A stretch of DNA of 64,000 nucleotides, taken from contig NZ_FODY01000011.1 of NCBI RefSeq assembly GCF_900110485.1, positions 1 through 64,000 on the forward strand. The letters are read 5' to 3'. The notes under the pieces are model-generated. The model searched no databases, was not told the origin of the DNA, and saw only the letters and a program-made list of their open reading frames with translations. Position 1 is the stretch's first letter. Each line of letters opens with the position of its first letter. Origin of the DNA: Propionispora vibrioides (GTDB lineage Bacteria > Bacillota > Negativicutes > Propionisporales > Propionisporaceae). This document shows positions 42,187-51,812 of the stretch, in pieces. A program made the position numbers and the translations under genes.

Positions 42187-45100
42187 GATGGATCCCCCTT
42201 TCCGCCTAAATCGCGCCAAATGATTTCGTCGGTCACTGCCGGCAGCTTCCGGTACTGGTTTTCCGGCAGGCTTTCATCAAACTGGCAAACCGGCCGGTAG
42301 CGGCAATAACCGCAGGGCGACTGCTGCTGAAGCTGATACGGTTCAATGCCGACCTGCCCGTCCATAATCGCCTCGCCGGTACGGATCAGCACCTGCTCCA
42401 TATGTTGCAGCAGCAGGGTGAATTCGTCCTCGCTCCGTACATAGGCCAGACAGTTGCTGTAAACAGTGCCGTCTTTTTTCAGCGCCAGCTTTAAAAAGTC
42501 CGACCGGCTGTCCATCTGCCGGTCCAGCAGCCGGATGATCTCCAGGTCGTCGACCACCCAGCCCGGCATTTTAAGCTGCTGATTAAGCGCCTTTTGAATC
42601 TGCTCGGGCGACAGCGCCGTCTGACCCGCCAGGCTGGGATTTTTCAGGAAGTAATACAATACTCCGGCCGGCCGGCAGTCCTTACCGGCAAACAAAAGCT
42701 GTCCGGCGCCCCGCGCCGCCAGCAGATAGGTCAAAAGCTGCAGCTTCAGACCGTAGTACACCTCGGGCAGGGTCAGCCAGGCGCCGCCCGATTTATAGTC
42801 AATGACCAGAATATAATAACTGTTGTTGTGAAGCACGCAGTCCAGGCGGTCAATCTGCCCTACCAGCTCGAGCTCCAATCCGCCGGACAGGGAATAAACC
42901 AGTGCCGGCAAGTCGGCCTGGCCCTGGCCGAAGGATTGCTCCAGCGCCACCGGCTTAAAACCGCTGGCCCGGTCGAATTCCACCAGCCGCTGCACGGCCC
43001 GCTTGACCGTACCCTCCAGTCGACGGGTAATATGGCGGTATTGGCCGGTGCTTAACAAAATCTCATTTTGCAGCTTAGGAATCAGTTCCCCCACAATCTG
43101 GCCACAGATGGTCCGGCATTCGTCATCACCGATCTCACCCCAGCCACGGCCGCTTTGCACCGCCTGTTCGCCAAAGGCCTTTAACGCCGCATGCAAAAAC
43201 TGTCCTAAGTCGAGCGGCTGCAGGCGAAAAACGGCCCGTTCCTTAAGGGTAAGCCCATACTGGGCGAAATGGCGGAACGGACAGGCCCGGAAGCTTTCCA
43301 GGCGGGTTACGCTGCCCCGCAGTTTCTTGTTATGGGGATACAATTGCCCGGCCAGTTCCCGGCTGAGCGGCAACGCCTGATTGTTATGAAACAGCCCGGC
43401 CACCGCCAGCTCCAGATAAGAACGCAGTTCAGGCCGGCCCAGCGCCCAGTTGTAGACATCCCAGTACACCGGCTGAATGACCTCACCGGTTTTGAAGCGG
43501 CGAATGGCGGCAACCAGGGCCGCCACGCTGCGCTGTGGCTGGGCGATATACTCGCTGGCCCGCTTCTCCGGCGGCTCAGCCGGCAGCGTCGTAAGCGGCA
43601 GGCGGGGAAAAAGCTGGCGCAGGCGCTTGATTAAGAGTGACGGCGTCAGACCCTTGCCCTCTTCGTCAGCCAGTGGATAGCTCACCCACAAGCGCTGCCG
43701 GCTCCGGGTCAGCGCGGTATAGACGGTATAGCGTTCGGCGAAATTATCGGCCGCCGCCCCCGGTGCCAGTTCAACCCCGGAGGACGCCATCAGCGCCCTG
43801 TCCTGGTCGCTTAAGAGCCCTTCGCCACGACCCCGGCGCGGTAAAACGCCGTCATTGACACCAAGTACATAGACCGCCCGGACATTGTCCACCGTATTCT
43901 GTTCCAGATCGGCAATGGTCACATGATCGAGCCCCGGCGGAATAAGCTGCAGGCGCAGGCTGTCCAAGCCGTCCTGCAGCAGCGCCAGAAAGTCTTCCGC
44001 CGTCATCGTCAAGTCACCGCAGGTTTCCACCACCTGCTCCAGGAGTTCCACTACAGCCGCCCAAATCTGACGGTGTTCCCGGGCACTGTCAAGTTCGCCG
44101 GCCTGTTCATCTCTGGCAGCCCAGTTCTCCACTTGCTCGGGAACCTGCAGCTCCTCCAGAAAATAGTATACTGCCGCCGCCAGTTCACGCACCTGTCCGG
44201 CCTGCTTTAACCGGTCGGACAACGCCAGCAGCGGCGCCGACACCGCCAGCCGGCTGGCATGGATAGCGTCCAGGTAATCAAGCTGACTGTCGTTCAGCTC
44301 AGCTTCCTCGCCCAGTGAGAAGCGCCGGACAAAACGCCATGGCTCCGGCTTGGTCCACAGAGAACCGCCGATGCCAAATTCCAGCACGTAGTTTTCCAAC
44401 TGGTCAATCGCCTCGCGGGGCAGCGGAAAGAAATCGGTTTTCAGGCAGCGGAACACCGCCTCGTAGTTCCAGCGTCCGGTGACCGTCTCCAAAGCCGAAC
44501 GGATAAGCTCGGCCAGCGGATGATGCACCGCCTGGCGATGCCGGTCGCTGAAAAAAGGAATCTGATAATCGGTCAGCACCGTTTCCACCAGTTCGGAGTA
44601 ACTTTCCATATCCCGCAGCAGCACGGCCATCTCCCGCCAGCGGTAACCGTCCTCGCGGCACCGGGCGATCATATCCCGGGCCATGCCTTCCACCTCCACC
44701 CGGCGGTTGGCCGCTTCCGCCAGCAGCAAAACCGGTGCCGCCTGCTGCCAGACTGGCGCCGGAAAGCGAAACAAGTGCTGCTCCAGATGAGCCAGCTCCG
44801 GCTGCGCCACAAAGCGCCGTCCCGGCGGCAGCACCACTTCCCGGATGGGAATCCCGCATTCAGCGGCCAGCAGCCGCAGCTTATTCAACGTATTCCACTG
44901 ACGATGAAAGATGCCTGTCTCTTCTTGATGAACGGCGGCATCAGGTTCCGGTAAGCAAAGCGTCACCGTCACCGCGGCAGCCGTACGGCACAGCCGGGCC
45001 AGCACGGTCATTTCCCGGGGATTAAACCAGGAAAATCCGTCAAGCCAAACCTCTGCCCCCTGAGTCAGCGAAGACTGCTCCAGATTGTCCGCCAAAAGCT

Positions 45101-45644
45101 GGAGAAAATCCTCCGGATCGGTATATTTCGATTGCATAAATACTTCAAAATCATGATAAAGCAAATATAAGTCCCGTAGCTTATCCGTCAGGGGAGACGG
45201 CTGCAGCCCCTGCTGCGCCGCCAAGAGCGCCTCCGGTTCGACGGCATAAGCCTTGAATTCTTTGATCATGCCGGCCAGCGTTTCGGCAAAAGACCGCTGA
45301 CCGGCGGCCTGCCGGAAAACAGTCAGTTCATCCCGGTGCTCTCGCAGCAGCCGGCTCAGCACCAGTTTCTTACCCAGTTCGGTAATATGCGGCCGTACCG
45401 CACCGCCGGTCTCCAAAAGTACCCGGTGCGCGAACCGGCGGAAACCCAGGACATGAGCCCTGGCAAAGCCGAATAGGCCGGGGGTTTTGGCCAGTTCCCA
45501 CTCGGCCTGGAAGGTGGCATGTTCCGGCAACAAGAGCAGCAACGGCTGTCCCTCGGCCGACTGCCGCAATCGCTGGCGAATGGCTTCCCGGCACCAGTGG
45601 CTTTTCCCCGTGCCGGCACCGCCCAGCACAATTGTCATACCCAT
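42183..45644 (-). CDS. addB: ATP-dependent helicase/nuclease subunit B
   Basis: 1153 residues. Opens with a Walker A motif, VLGGAGTGKSHW, and a degenerate helicase body used for Chi recognition and translocation; C-terminal nuclease motif ILVIDYKSGG. Iron-sulphur cluster cysteines are visible as one in FRACPFRHFAQYGL and three in SPCGYCRYRPVCQF. ATG 45644 is six nt after GGAGGAG; a GTG at 45662 is upstream of that site and unlikely. It follows sbcC by about two dozen nt. Confidence 0.96.
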   Translation of the reverse strand: MGMTIVLGGAGTGKSHWCREAIRQRLRQSAEGQPLLLLLPEHATFQAEWELAKTPGLFGFARAHVLGFRRFAHRVLLETGGAVRPHITELGKKLVLSRLLREHRDELTVFRQAAGQRSFAETLAGMIKEFKAYAVEPEALLAAQQGLQPSPLTDKLRDLYLLYHDFEVFMQSKYTDPEDFLQLLADNLEQSSLTQGAEVWLDGFSWFNPREMTVLARLCRTAAAVTVTLCLPEPDAAVHQEETGIFHRQWNTLNKLRLLAAECGIPIREVVLPPGRRFVAQPELAHLEQHLFRFPAPVWQQAAPVLLLAEAANRRVEVEGMARDMIARCREDGYRWREMAVLLRDMESYSELVETVLTDYQIPFFSDRHRQAVHHPLAELIRSALETVTGRWNYEAVFRCLKTDFFPLPREAIDQLENYVLEFGIGGSLWTKPEPWRFVRRFSLGEEAELNDSQLDYLDAIHASRLAVSAPLLALSDRLKQAGQVRELAAAVYYFLEELQVPEQVENWAARDEQAGELDSAREHRQIWAAVVELLEQVVETCGDLTMTAEDFLALLQDGLDSLRLQLIPPGLDHVTIADLEQNTVDNVRAVYVLGVNDGVLPRRGRGEGLLSDQDRALMASSGVELAPGAAADNFAERYTVYTALTRSRQRLWVSYPLADEEGKGLTPSLLIKRLRQLFPRLPLTTLPAEPPEKRASEYIAQPQRSVAALVAAIRRFKTGEVIQPVYWDVYNWALGRPELRSYLELAVAGLFHNNQALPLSRELAGQLYPHNKKLRGSVTRLESFRACPFRHFAQYGLTLKERAVFRLQPLDLGQFLHAALKAFGEQAVQSGRGWGEIGDDECRTICGQIVGELIPKLQNEILLSTGQYRHITRRLEGTVKRAVQRLVEFDRASGFKPVALEQSFGQGQADLPALVYSLSGGLELELVGQIDRLDCVLHNNSYYILVIDYKSGGAWLTLPEVYYGLKLQLLTYLLAARGAGQLLFAGKDCRPAGVLYYFLKNPSLAGQTALSPEQIQKALNQQLKMPGWVVDDLEIIRLLDRQMDSRSDFLKLALKKDGTVYSNCLAYVRSEDEFTLLLQHMEQVLIRTGEAIMDGQVGIEPYQLQQQSPCGYCRYRPVCQFDESLPENQYRKLPAVTDEIIWRDLGGKGDPS

Positions 45645-45667
45645 ACATGGCTCCTCCTTCACCTGTC

Positions 45668-48600
45668 CTATCCTATGTTAAACTCTGCCCGGCTTCCCCT
45701 GGCAGCGCGGCTGATTTCCAGCCTGGCGTCAATCCGCTCCTTCAATTCGGGAACATGAGAGATAATGCCGACCAGCCGGCCGCCCTGCTGCAAATCCAAC
45801 AAGGCTTTAATGGCAAAATCCAGCGTTTCCGGGTCCAGTGTCCCAAAGCCCTCATCGACTAGAATAGTATCCAGCCGGACGCCGCCGGCATAAGACTGGA
45901 CCACATCGGCCAGCCCCAGAGCCAATGACAGCGAGGCTAAAAAAGTCTCACCGCCTGACAGGGTGCCGACCGGCCGGGCATGGCCGGTATGGTTGTCAAA
46001 TACCTCCAGCTCCAGGCCGCCGGCAGCGTTTTTCCGGGCCCGTTCCATCGTCCGCTGCAAAAGATACCGTCCCCGGCTCATCATTTTCAGCCGTTCGTTG
46101 GCGGCTTCGGCCACATCATCCAGCAGCGCCCCCAACACGAACCGCTGGAAAGTCAACTTGTAATCGTTATTGCCATTGGCCACTTCCGCCAGCCGGCCGA
46201 TTAGTCCATAGCTTGCATTTAGTTCGGCCATGTCCGTCTCCCGTTTTGTCAGTTCCTGCAGCCACCGTTCTTCCCGCTCGGTCTGCAGGGCAACAGTCGT
46301 TCTTTTTGCCAGTAATTCCTGCTGGGCGGCCTGCGCCGCCGCCGCTTCACCGGCCAAAACCTCCAGAGCAGGAACAGTCAGCCCGGCTACGGCGGCCGCC
46401 GTCTGTTCAGCCCGTTCACAGGCAATAAGATATTCTTTATCAAAGGCTTCCAGCCTTTGCTGCAATTTCGTCAGATACTCGGACGGCTTCTTGGCCTGCC
46501 GGTATACCTCGGAGGAGGTAAATCCGGCCTGGCGCAGCCGCTCGTCAAACGCTGCCTGGCCGGTTGCCAGCCGGGTTTCCGCCTGGCTCAGACTGTCCTG
46601 CACATAGGCCAGCGAGGTTTCCGCCTTAGCCAGCGCCGCTGCCAGCCGCGCCTTATCCTGCTGCGCCTGCTGCAGGCGCTCCGACAACGCCCTGGCTGTC
46701 CTTTCCGCTGTGAGCCGGGCCGTCTGCAGCGCCTCATCGGCCCGGTAAGCCGCCGGCACCGCCGCTTCCCGTTCCTGCAGGATAGCCCCGGCCGCCTGCA
46801 GCGCCTGTCCGGCCTGACGCCAGGCTGCTTCCGCCGCTTCCAGCGCCTCTGCCGCTTTACCTCGTGCTGTTTCCCGCTGCTCCAGTTCCTGCCGCTCTAC
46901 CGGCAGCCGGCGGCCAGCCGCCAGCGTCTCTTCATACTGCCGCTGCAGGTCCCGCTGCCGGACCTTAAGCTTGTCCGGATCGGCTTCCACCAGGTCTCCT
47001 AACTGCGTTCCCGCCTCCTGCTGCCGCTCCGCCAGCGACCGGCACTCAGCCTGGCAGGCCGCCAGCGCTTCCCGGGCGGCGGTTAGCTCCTTTTCCAGGG
47101 CGTTTGCCGCCATTTGCTGACGCTTTACAACAGTTTCATCCGGTATAGTCTGCGCCGCCACAGCCGGCCGGGGATGCCGGCACGAACCGCAAACGGGACA
47201 GGGAGAACCCTGCTCCAGTTTAGCCGCCAGCAAAGCAGCCTGTCCGTTTATCCAGTTCTCCTGCAACTCGGCCAGCAGGCTTTTGGCTGCTTCGTAAGAC
47301 TCGGCCAGCCGGACGGCACCATGCTCTGTCGCGACCTGCCGCTGTTTAGCCTGTGCGGCGGCAAGCCGGATTTCATCCCAGGCCAGCCGTCTGTCCAACA
47401 GGTATTTCACTTCCCGCAGGGCAGCTTCCAGTCCGGCAGTCTGCGCTGCCAGAGCAGCTTTTTCCTGACAAACAGCCTGCTGCTCTTCCACAAGCCCGGT
47501 CAAAGCGGTCGCTTGGCTCTGGCATGCTTCCCGCCAGGCAGTTGCTTTTTGTTCTGCCTGCTGGCGCTGCGTCATAAGCTGCCGCGCTTCGTTCAGCCCG
47601 TTCAGTTTCTCTTCCATCTGCTGCAGCAGCAGTACCTGCTGCGCCGCCTGGCTGCGCTCCTGCTCCCGGCCTTCTTCGGCTGCCAGCGCCAGCTCAGCCC
47701 GGCGATATTCCTGGCGCACTGCCGTGAGTGCCTGTTCCTGCTGCTTTTGTGCCGTCTGCAAGGCCAAGCAGTCCTCGCTGCCCTGACGCAGAGCGGCTTC
47801 CGCGTCCAACAGTTCGGCCGCCTTCTGTGCCTGGGCCAGCTCTTGCCGCTTTTCCTCCACCACAGGCACCTTGGCCGCCAGCTCGACTTTTTTTCGGTCG
47901 ACTGCTTCTTGCTCGGCAAACTTCTGGGCTACAAGCTGTGCCGCTGTGAGCCGTTCCTGAGTCTGCCGGACCAGCCCGGCCGCCGCCTCACCGGCCACGT
48001 TTATGACTGCCAGTTCCTCCCGGTGTGCCGCCAGCCGGTCAGTCAGTGCCTCCCGGTCGTTCAGACCCGCTTCCTGTAAAATCCAGCGCCATTCGGCATC
48101 CTGTCGGTCAAACTGTTTTTTTATCTCCTGGGCCTTTTGTTTCAGCTTTTCTTCAATGGCCCGGTACAAATCGGTTTTAAACAGGGTCTGCAAAATCTCC
48201 TGCCGTTCGGCGGAATTAGCTGTCAGTAATTTACGGAACTCTCCCTGCGGCAGCAGCACCACCTGACGAAATTGACTGCTTTTAAACCCCAGCAAATCCT
48301 CCACCTTCTGGGTAACATCACTCCAGCCGGCCGCCAGCAGGCACTCCGGTTCGGCGTTTTCCTGCCATAGCTCGGCACCGGCATCCATGCGTGTCGTGCC
48401 GTCACCCCGCTTTTTAGGCCGCAGTTGTTCAGGATGGCGCCGGATGCGGTAGCGGTTTTCCCCTAGCGCAAAGGAAAAGCTCACTTCGGTGACCAATTCG
48501 GGCAGCGCGTAGTCGCTGCGCAGTGATTTCCCCTCCCGCTGGCTACCGCTGGCCGTCCCGTACAAGGCAAAGCAAATGCCGTCAAGAATGGTTGTTTTAC

Positions 48601-48718
48601 CGGCGCCGGTAGGCCCGTGAATTAGGAAAAACGACCGCCCCTTTAGATCGGCAAAATCAATCGTCTGGCTATCGGCATAGGGTCCAAAGGCCTGCATGAT
48701 CAACGCCAACGGTCTCAT
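45668..48718 (-). CDS. sbcC: Exonuclease subunit SbcC (Rad50-like SMC ATPase)
   Basis: 1016 residues. N-terminal ATPase half with MQAFGPYADSQTIDFADLKG and Walker A HGPTGAGKTTILD; about 700 residues of coiled coil rich in Glu, Gln and Ala; the zinc hook CPVCGSC in the middle; C-terminal half with signature TLSGGETFLASLSLALGLAD and Walker B ILVDEGFGTLD. Forms the Mre11-Rad50-like complex with SbcD that opens hairpins and protein-blocked ends. ATG overlaps the sbcD stop (ATGA). This is a cell that carries many long palindromes, a substrate class cut by SbcCD. Confidence 0.96.
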   Translation of the reverse strand: MRPLALIMQAFGPYADSQTIDFADLKGRSFFLIHGPTGAGKTTILDGICFALYGTASGSQREGKSLRSDYALPELVTEVSFSFALGENRYRIRRHPEQLRPKKRGDGTTRMDAGAELWQENAEPECLLAAGWSDVTQKVEDLLGFKSSQFRQVVLLPQGEFRKLLTANSAERQEILQTLFKTDLYRAIEEKLKQKAQEIKKQFDRQDAEWRWILQEAGLNDREALTDRLAAHREELAVINVAGEAAAGLVRQTQERLTAAQLVAQKFAEQEAVDRKKVELAAKVPVVEEKRQELAQAQKAAELLDAEAALRQGSEDCLALQTAQKQQEQALTAVRQEYRRAELALAAEEGREQERSQAAQQVLLLQQMEEKLNGLNEARQLMTQRQQAEQKATAWREACQSQATALTGLVEEQQAVCQEKAALAAQTAGLEAALREVKYLLDRRLAWDEIRLAAAQAKQRQVATEHGAVRLAESYEAAKSLLAELQENWINGQAALLAAKLEQGSPCPVCGSCRHPRPAVAAQTIPDETVVKRQQMAANALEKELTAAREALAACQAECRSLAERQQEAGTQLGDLVEADPDKLKVRQRDLQRQYEETLAAGRRLPVERQELEQRETARGKAAEALEAAEAAWRQAGQALQAAGAILQEREAAVPAAYRADEALQTARLTAERTARALSERLQQAQQDKARLAAALAKAETSLAYVQDSLSQAETRLATGQAAFDERLRQAGFTSSEVYRQAKKPSEYLTKLQQRLEAFDKEYLIACERAEQTAAAVAGLTVPALEVLAGEAAAAQAAQQELLAKRTTVALQTEREERWLQELTKRETDMAELNASYGLIGRLAEVANGNNDYKLTFQRFVLGALLDDVAEAANERLKMMSRGRYLLQRTMERARKNAAGGLELEVFDNHTGHARPVGTLSGGETFLASLSLALGLADVVQSYAGGVRLDTILVDEGFGTLDPETLDFAIKALLDLQQGGRLVGIISHVPELKERIDARLEISRAARGSRAEFNIG

Positions 48719-49866
48719 GACTTCACCTCCCGCAGTTCCCGGTACAGTTCATCCAGCACCGTCCGGAAGCTGTGTTCCTGCTCTGCCGCCAGCCCTTCCC
48801 CCGTCATCTGTTCAAAAAAGGCTGCGAATAAATCACCTTCGTTCAGACGGCGATGGTCCGCAGCCGGACCCTTCAATTCGCCGCTGCGGTTTAATCGGCT
48901 ATAATCAAAGTCCAGCAGGTTTGGATAGACCGCATTGAGCCGGCTGCGGGCGTCCAATACCGGCTGCCCGTCAGTCAGGGTAACCATCAGATAATCCTCC
49001 CGTTCCGCACTGTCGGGCGCGGCCGCCAGGAGCTGGGCAAAAGTTCCCTGCAGGCAGCGCACATCCCGGCGGGGCCGCAAGGACAGCCGCTCAACTTTTA
49101 CGGCGCCGGCGGCATCCAGTTCTACCAGATTGATGCCCTTTTGCTGGCTGGCCTCGCCAAAGGAATACTTCAGCAACGAACCGGAATATAAAACACGGTC
49201 ACCGCCGGCCGGCTGGGAGTTATGCAAATGTCCCAGCGCGGTATAGTGGAACGCGTCGAACAAGGCGGCGCTTACAGCACCGCTGCCGCCGACCGACAAC
49301 GGCCGTTCGGACTCACTTTCCAGACCGCCGGCCACAAAGGCATGGGCAACGGCTACCTTGCGCGCCCCGGCTGGCACGGTTGCCAGGACATGACTGATCA
49401 TCGTTTGCAGGGCCGCCTCATGGGAAACCGCATCGCCTTGCCACACCGAGCGAACCATTGCCGGTTCGGCGTAGGGCAGCGGCGCAATATACACCGGCCC
49501 GTGCTCGTCGGCCAGGATGACCGGTGACAGATTTTCTGGCAAACTGCCTACCACATGCAGTCCCTGCTGCGCCAGCAGCCGGTTGCCGAAGCCCAGCCGT
49601 TCCGGGCTGTCGTGATTGCCGGCAATCATAATGACCGGTATCTTTAGCCCCAGCAGCAGCTCGGCCAGCGTATCGTCCAGCAGCCGCACGGCCTCGGTGG
49701 GCGGCACCGCCCGGTCGTATATATCACCGGCCAGCAGGATTGCATCGGGCTTTACCTCTTTGACCAATTGTAAAAACTGCTGCAGCACATAGGCCTGGTC
49801 CTCCACAAGCTGCACCCCGTGGAAAATACGCCCCAAATGCCAGTCTGCCGTATGTAAAAACCGCAT
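48715..49866 (-). CDS. sbcD: Exonuclease subunit SbcD (Mre11-like nuclease)
   Basis: 383 residues. Metallophosphatase motifs in order: LHTADWHLGR, AGDIYDRAVP, AGNHDSPERLG, VAHAFVAGG, ALGHLHNSQ; then a capping domain. Start ATG 49866 with AAGGAG upstream; the longer frame to 49947 overlaps the terminator of the neighbouring gene and is rejected. First gene of the leftward sbcD-sbcC-addB-addA block, in which every junction is an overlap or a short gap. Confidence 0.96.
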   Translation of the reverse strand: MRFLHTADWHLGRIFHGVQLVEDQAYVLQQFLQLVKEVKPDAILLAGDIYDRAVPPTEAVRLLDDTLAELLLGLKIPVIMIAGNHDSPERLGFGNRLLAQQGLHVVGSLPENLSPVILADEHGPVYIAPLPYAEPAMVRSVWQGDAVSHEAALQTMISHVLATVPAGARKVAVAHAFVAGGLESESERPLSVGGSGAVSAALFDAFHYTALGHLHNSQPAGGDRVLYSGSLLKYSFGEASQQKGINLVELDAAGAVKVERLSLRPRRDVRCLQGTFAQLLAAAPDSAEREDYLMVTLTDGQPVLDARSRLNAVYPNLLDFDYSRLNRSGELKGPAADHRRLNEGDLFAAFFEQMTGEGLAAEQEHSFRTVLDELYRELREVKS

Positions 49867-49912
49867 TGTTCCTCGCTCCTTGTCTTTTCTCTCATCGCCG
49901 GCCACTAAAACA

Positions 49913-49943
49913 ACAGGCCGGCGAGAATGTCCCGCCGGCCTGT
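49913..49943 (-). terminator. Terminator of the EamA transporter gene
   Basis: Perfect 11-bp stem ACAGGCCGGCG / CGCCGGCCTGT (49913-49923 / 49933-49943) with TGTTTTAG following on the minus strand. Confidence 0.85.
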
Positions 49944-49966
49944 CCATCCTGCGGCCTGATACCCTA

Positions 49967-50884
49967 TTAAGTCGAACTCTGCTTTATGATCGGCACGGTA
50001 CTGGTCGTCAGATACACGCCGCCGATAATGACACCGGCACTGACGAGCTGCAGCCAGGTAACCGTCTCGCCCAGAATCAATTGGGCCTGCAGCATGGTAA
50101 ACACCGGCACAAGATTGATAAAAATGGCCGTTTTCGGCGCACCAATTTTTTGTATGGCGATAAGTTGAAATAAATACCCCAGCACCGAAGCAAACACGGC
50201 CATGTATAAGATCGCCAGCCAGCCGCCCCAAGTGGTAAAAGGCAGATAAGCCGCCGGCCTTTCCCAAAGAACGAACGGCACCGACACCAGCGTGCACACC
50301 AGAAAGGTGTAGGCCGTCACCATCAGCGGCGTAAGCTCGTACTGCTTCATGTAGCCGCGGCTGAGCACTGAATAAACGGCCCAGCTCCAGACAGCGGCAA
50401 ACATAAAAATATCGCCGGTATTAAACTGCAAAGTGGCGGCCACCTGCCAGTCGCCACGGGTAATAGTCAGAAACACGCCACCAAAGGATAGAAAAATCCC
50501 CGCCGTCCGGCGCCAGCCGAGCCTGTCGTGGAAAAAGGCGGCCGCCAGCAGGGCTGTCACCATCGGATTGGTCGCACCAATCAGCGACGAGTTGATCGCC
50601 GTCGTATAATGAAGGCTGGAAAAAAACAGCCCATGATACAAAAAAGTTCCCACTGTGCCCAGCACCAGCAGCGGTCTCCACTGCCGCCGGCTGGGCAGCC
50701 AGGCCTGGCGCTGTTTTACATATAAAATGGCAAAAATAAAGGGTAAGGCAAATAAAAAACGAAAAAAAGTCAAAGCAAAGGCCGGAAATTGCTGCACCGC
50801 CATTTTACCGGTAATAAAAGCGCCCGACCAGAATAATGCGGTACAAACCATCAGCCCGTATACGGCTTGTTCAGAAAGTCTCAT
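49967..50884 (-). CDS. EamA/DMT-family transporter
   Basis: 305 residues, ten membrane helices in two EamA repeats: VYGLMVCTALFWSGAFITGK to about 140, and IFMFAAVWSWAVYSVLSRGY to the end, with the second-repeat signature LAILYMAVFASVLGYLFQLI and INLVPVFTMLQAQLILGE. Drug/metabolite transporter superfamily, usually exporters of amino acids or metabolites; substrate unknown. Single gene with its own terminator. Confidence 0.92.
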   Translation of the reverse strand: MRLSEQAVYGLMVCTALFWSGAFITGKMAVQQFPAFALTFFRFLFALPFIFAILYVKQRQAWLPSRRQWRPLLVLGTVGTFLYHGLFFSSLHYTTAINSSLIGATNPMVTALLAAAFFHDRLGWRRTAGIFLSFGGVFLTITRGDWQVAATLQFNTGDIFMFAAVWSWAVYSVLSRGYMKQYELTPLMVTAYTFLVCTLVSVPFVLWERPAAYLPFTTWGGWLAILYMAVFASVLGYLFQLIAIQKIGAPKTAIFINLVPVFTMLQAQLILGETVTWLQLVSAGVIIGGVYLTTSTVPIIKQSST

Positions 50885-50899
50885 TTCCTGTCTCCTGTT

Positions 50900-51721
50900 C
50901 TACATCTCCTTGCCATAGCGCATCCCCTGCGCGCCATAGCGCTGTAATAATTCACCGGCAGGCATAATCCGGTAACCCTGCCAGAGGATACGGGGCAGCA
51001 GCTTGTCCAGCGCATCGGCGGACTGGGCGTCGTCCACCCGCATCCGAATCACCGCGCCCGGCTTAAGCTGCTGGAGTACCCGGCCAACAATGGCATCCCC
51101 CTGCTGACCGCCATGATCAATGGCATCGATTTCCCAGGCCAGTGACCGGTACCCCAGTTCAGCCGCCGCCTGCAAGCCGGCCGGGGTAAACTGTCCACCG
51201 GCCGGCCGGTACAGCCGGACCGTCACCCCGGCAACTTTTTGAATAGCTGCCGCACTTTGTGCCAAATCCTGTTTCATGCCTTCCACCGTGCCACTTCGTT
51301 CCGGTTGATAAGCATAGCCATGGTTCCCGATTTCATGGCCGCCGGACACCAGTCGCATCGTCTCTTCCGGATAGGCTTCCGCCCACGGTCCGGAAATGAA
51401 GAAGGTGGCGTGGACGCCGTGTTTTTCCAACAGATCGAGTACCAACGGCACTCCGGAATTGCCCAGGTTACTGTCAAACGTCAGGGCAACGGCCGGCTCT
51501 GCCGCGGCCACGCCGGTAACCGGCAACGCCGTCGGCGCCAGCTTGATCGGGGCAGTTGGCGGCTCCGGCGCTGCCGTCACCTCTTTTTTCAACGGCTGGA
51601 CCGCTGTTTCCGCCGCCGGATTGGCCGGCCCCGTCTGGCGGTATACCCAAAACATCGTCCCCACCACACAGGTGGCAAGAAACAACACGCTGAGCAGAAA
51701 AACCGGATACTTGTTATTCAT
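50900..51721 (-). CDS. Polysaccharide deacetylase, PdaB/YlxY-like
   Basis: 273 residues. N-terminal membrane anchor (YPVFLLSVLFLATCVVGTMF), a proline-rich linker, then a NodB deacetylase domain: VALTFDSNLGN as motif 1, HEIGNHGYAY as motif 2 (His-x4-His), YRPAGGQFTPAGL as motif 3. Motif 1 has TFDS where active deacetylases have TFDD; PdaB-type sporulation proteins also depart here (TFDISWG), so it may work with an altered metal site or be structural. ATG 51721 after GGGGGATGG is preferred to a frame running through the GH18 gene end. Likely spore cortex or envelope. Confidence 0.82.
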   Translation of the reverse strand: MNNKYPVFLLSVLFLATCVVGTMFWVYRQTGPANPAAETAVQPLKKEVTAAPEPPTAPIKLAPTALPVTGVAAAEPAVALTFDSNLGNSGVPLVLDLLEKHGVHATFFISGPWAEAYPEETMRLVSGGHEIGNHGYAYQPERSGTVEGMKQDLAQSAAAIQKVAGVTVRLYRPAGGQFTPAGLQAAAELGYRSLAWEIDAIDHGGQQGDAIVGRVLQQLKPGAVIRMRVDDAQSADALDKLLPRILWQGYRIMPAGELLQRYGAQGMRYGKEM

Positions 51722-51763
51722 ATGACCATCCCCCGTTTCCGAAGCTTTTGTCACCGATAAGAA

Positions 51764-51805
51764 AAGCGGCTTACCAAACTGACGGCGCAGGCTGGTAAGC
51801 CGCTT
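51764..51805 (-). terminator. Terminator of the GH18 gene
   Basis: Perfect 13-bp stem AAGCGGCTTACCA / TGGTAAGCCGCTT (51764-51776 / 51793-51805) followed by TTTCTTATC on the minus strand. Confidence 0.85.
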
Positions 51806-51812
51806 GGCGTGT

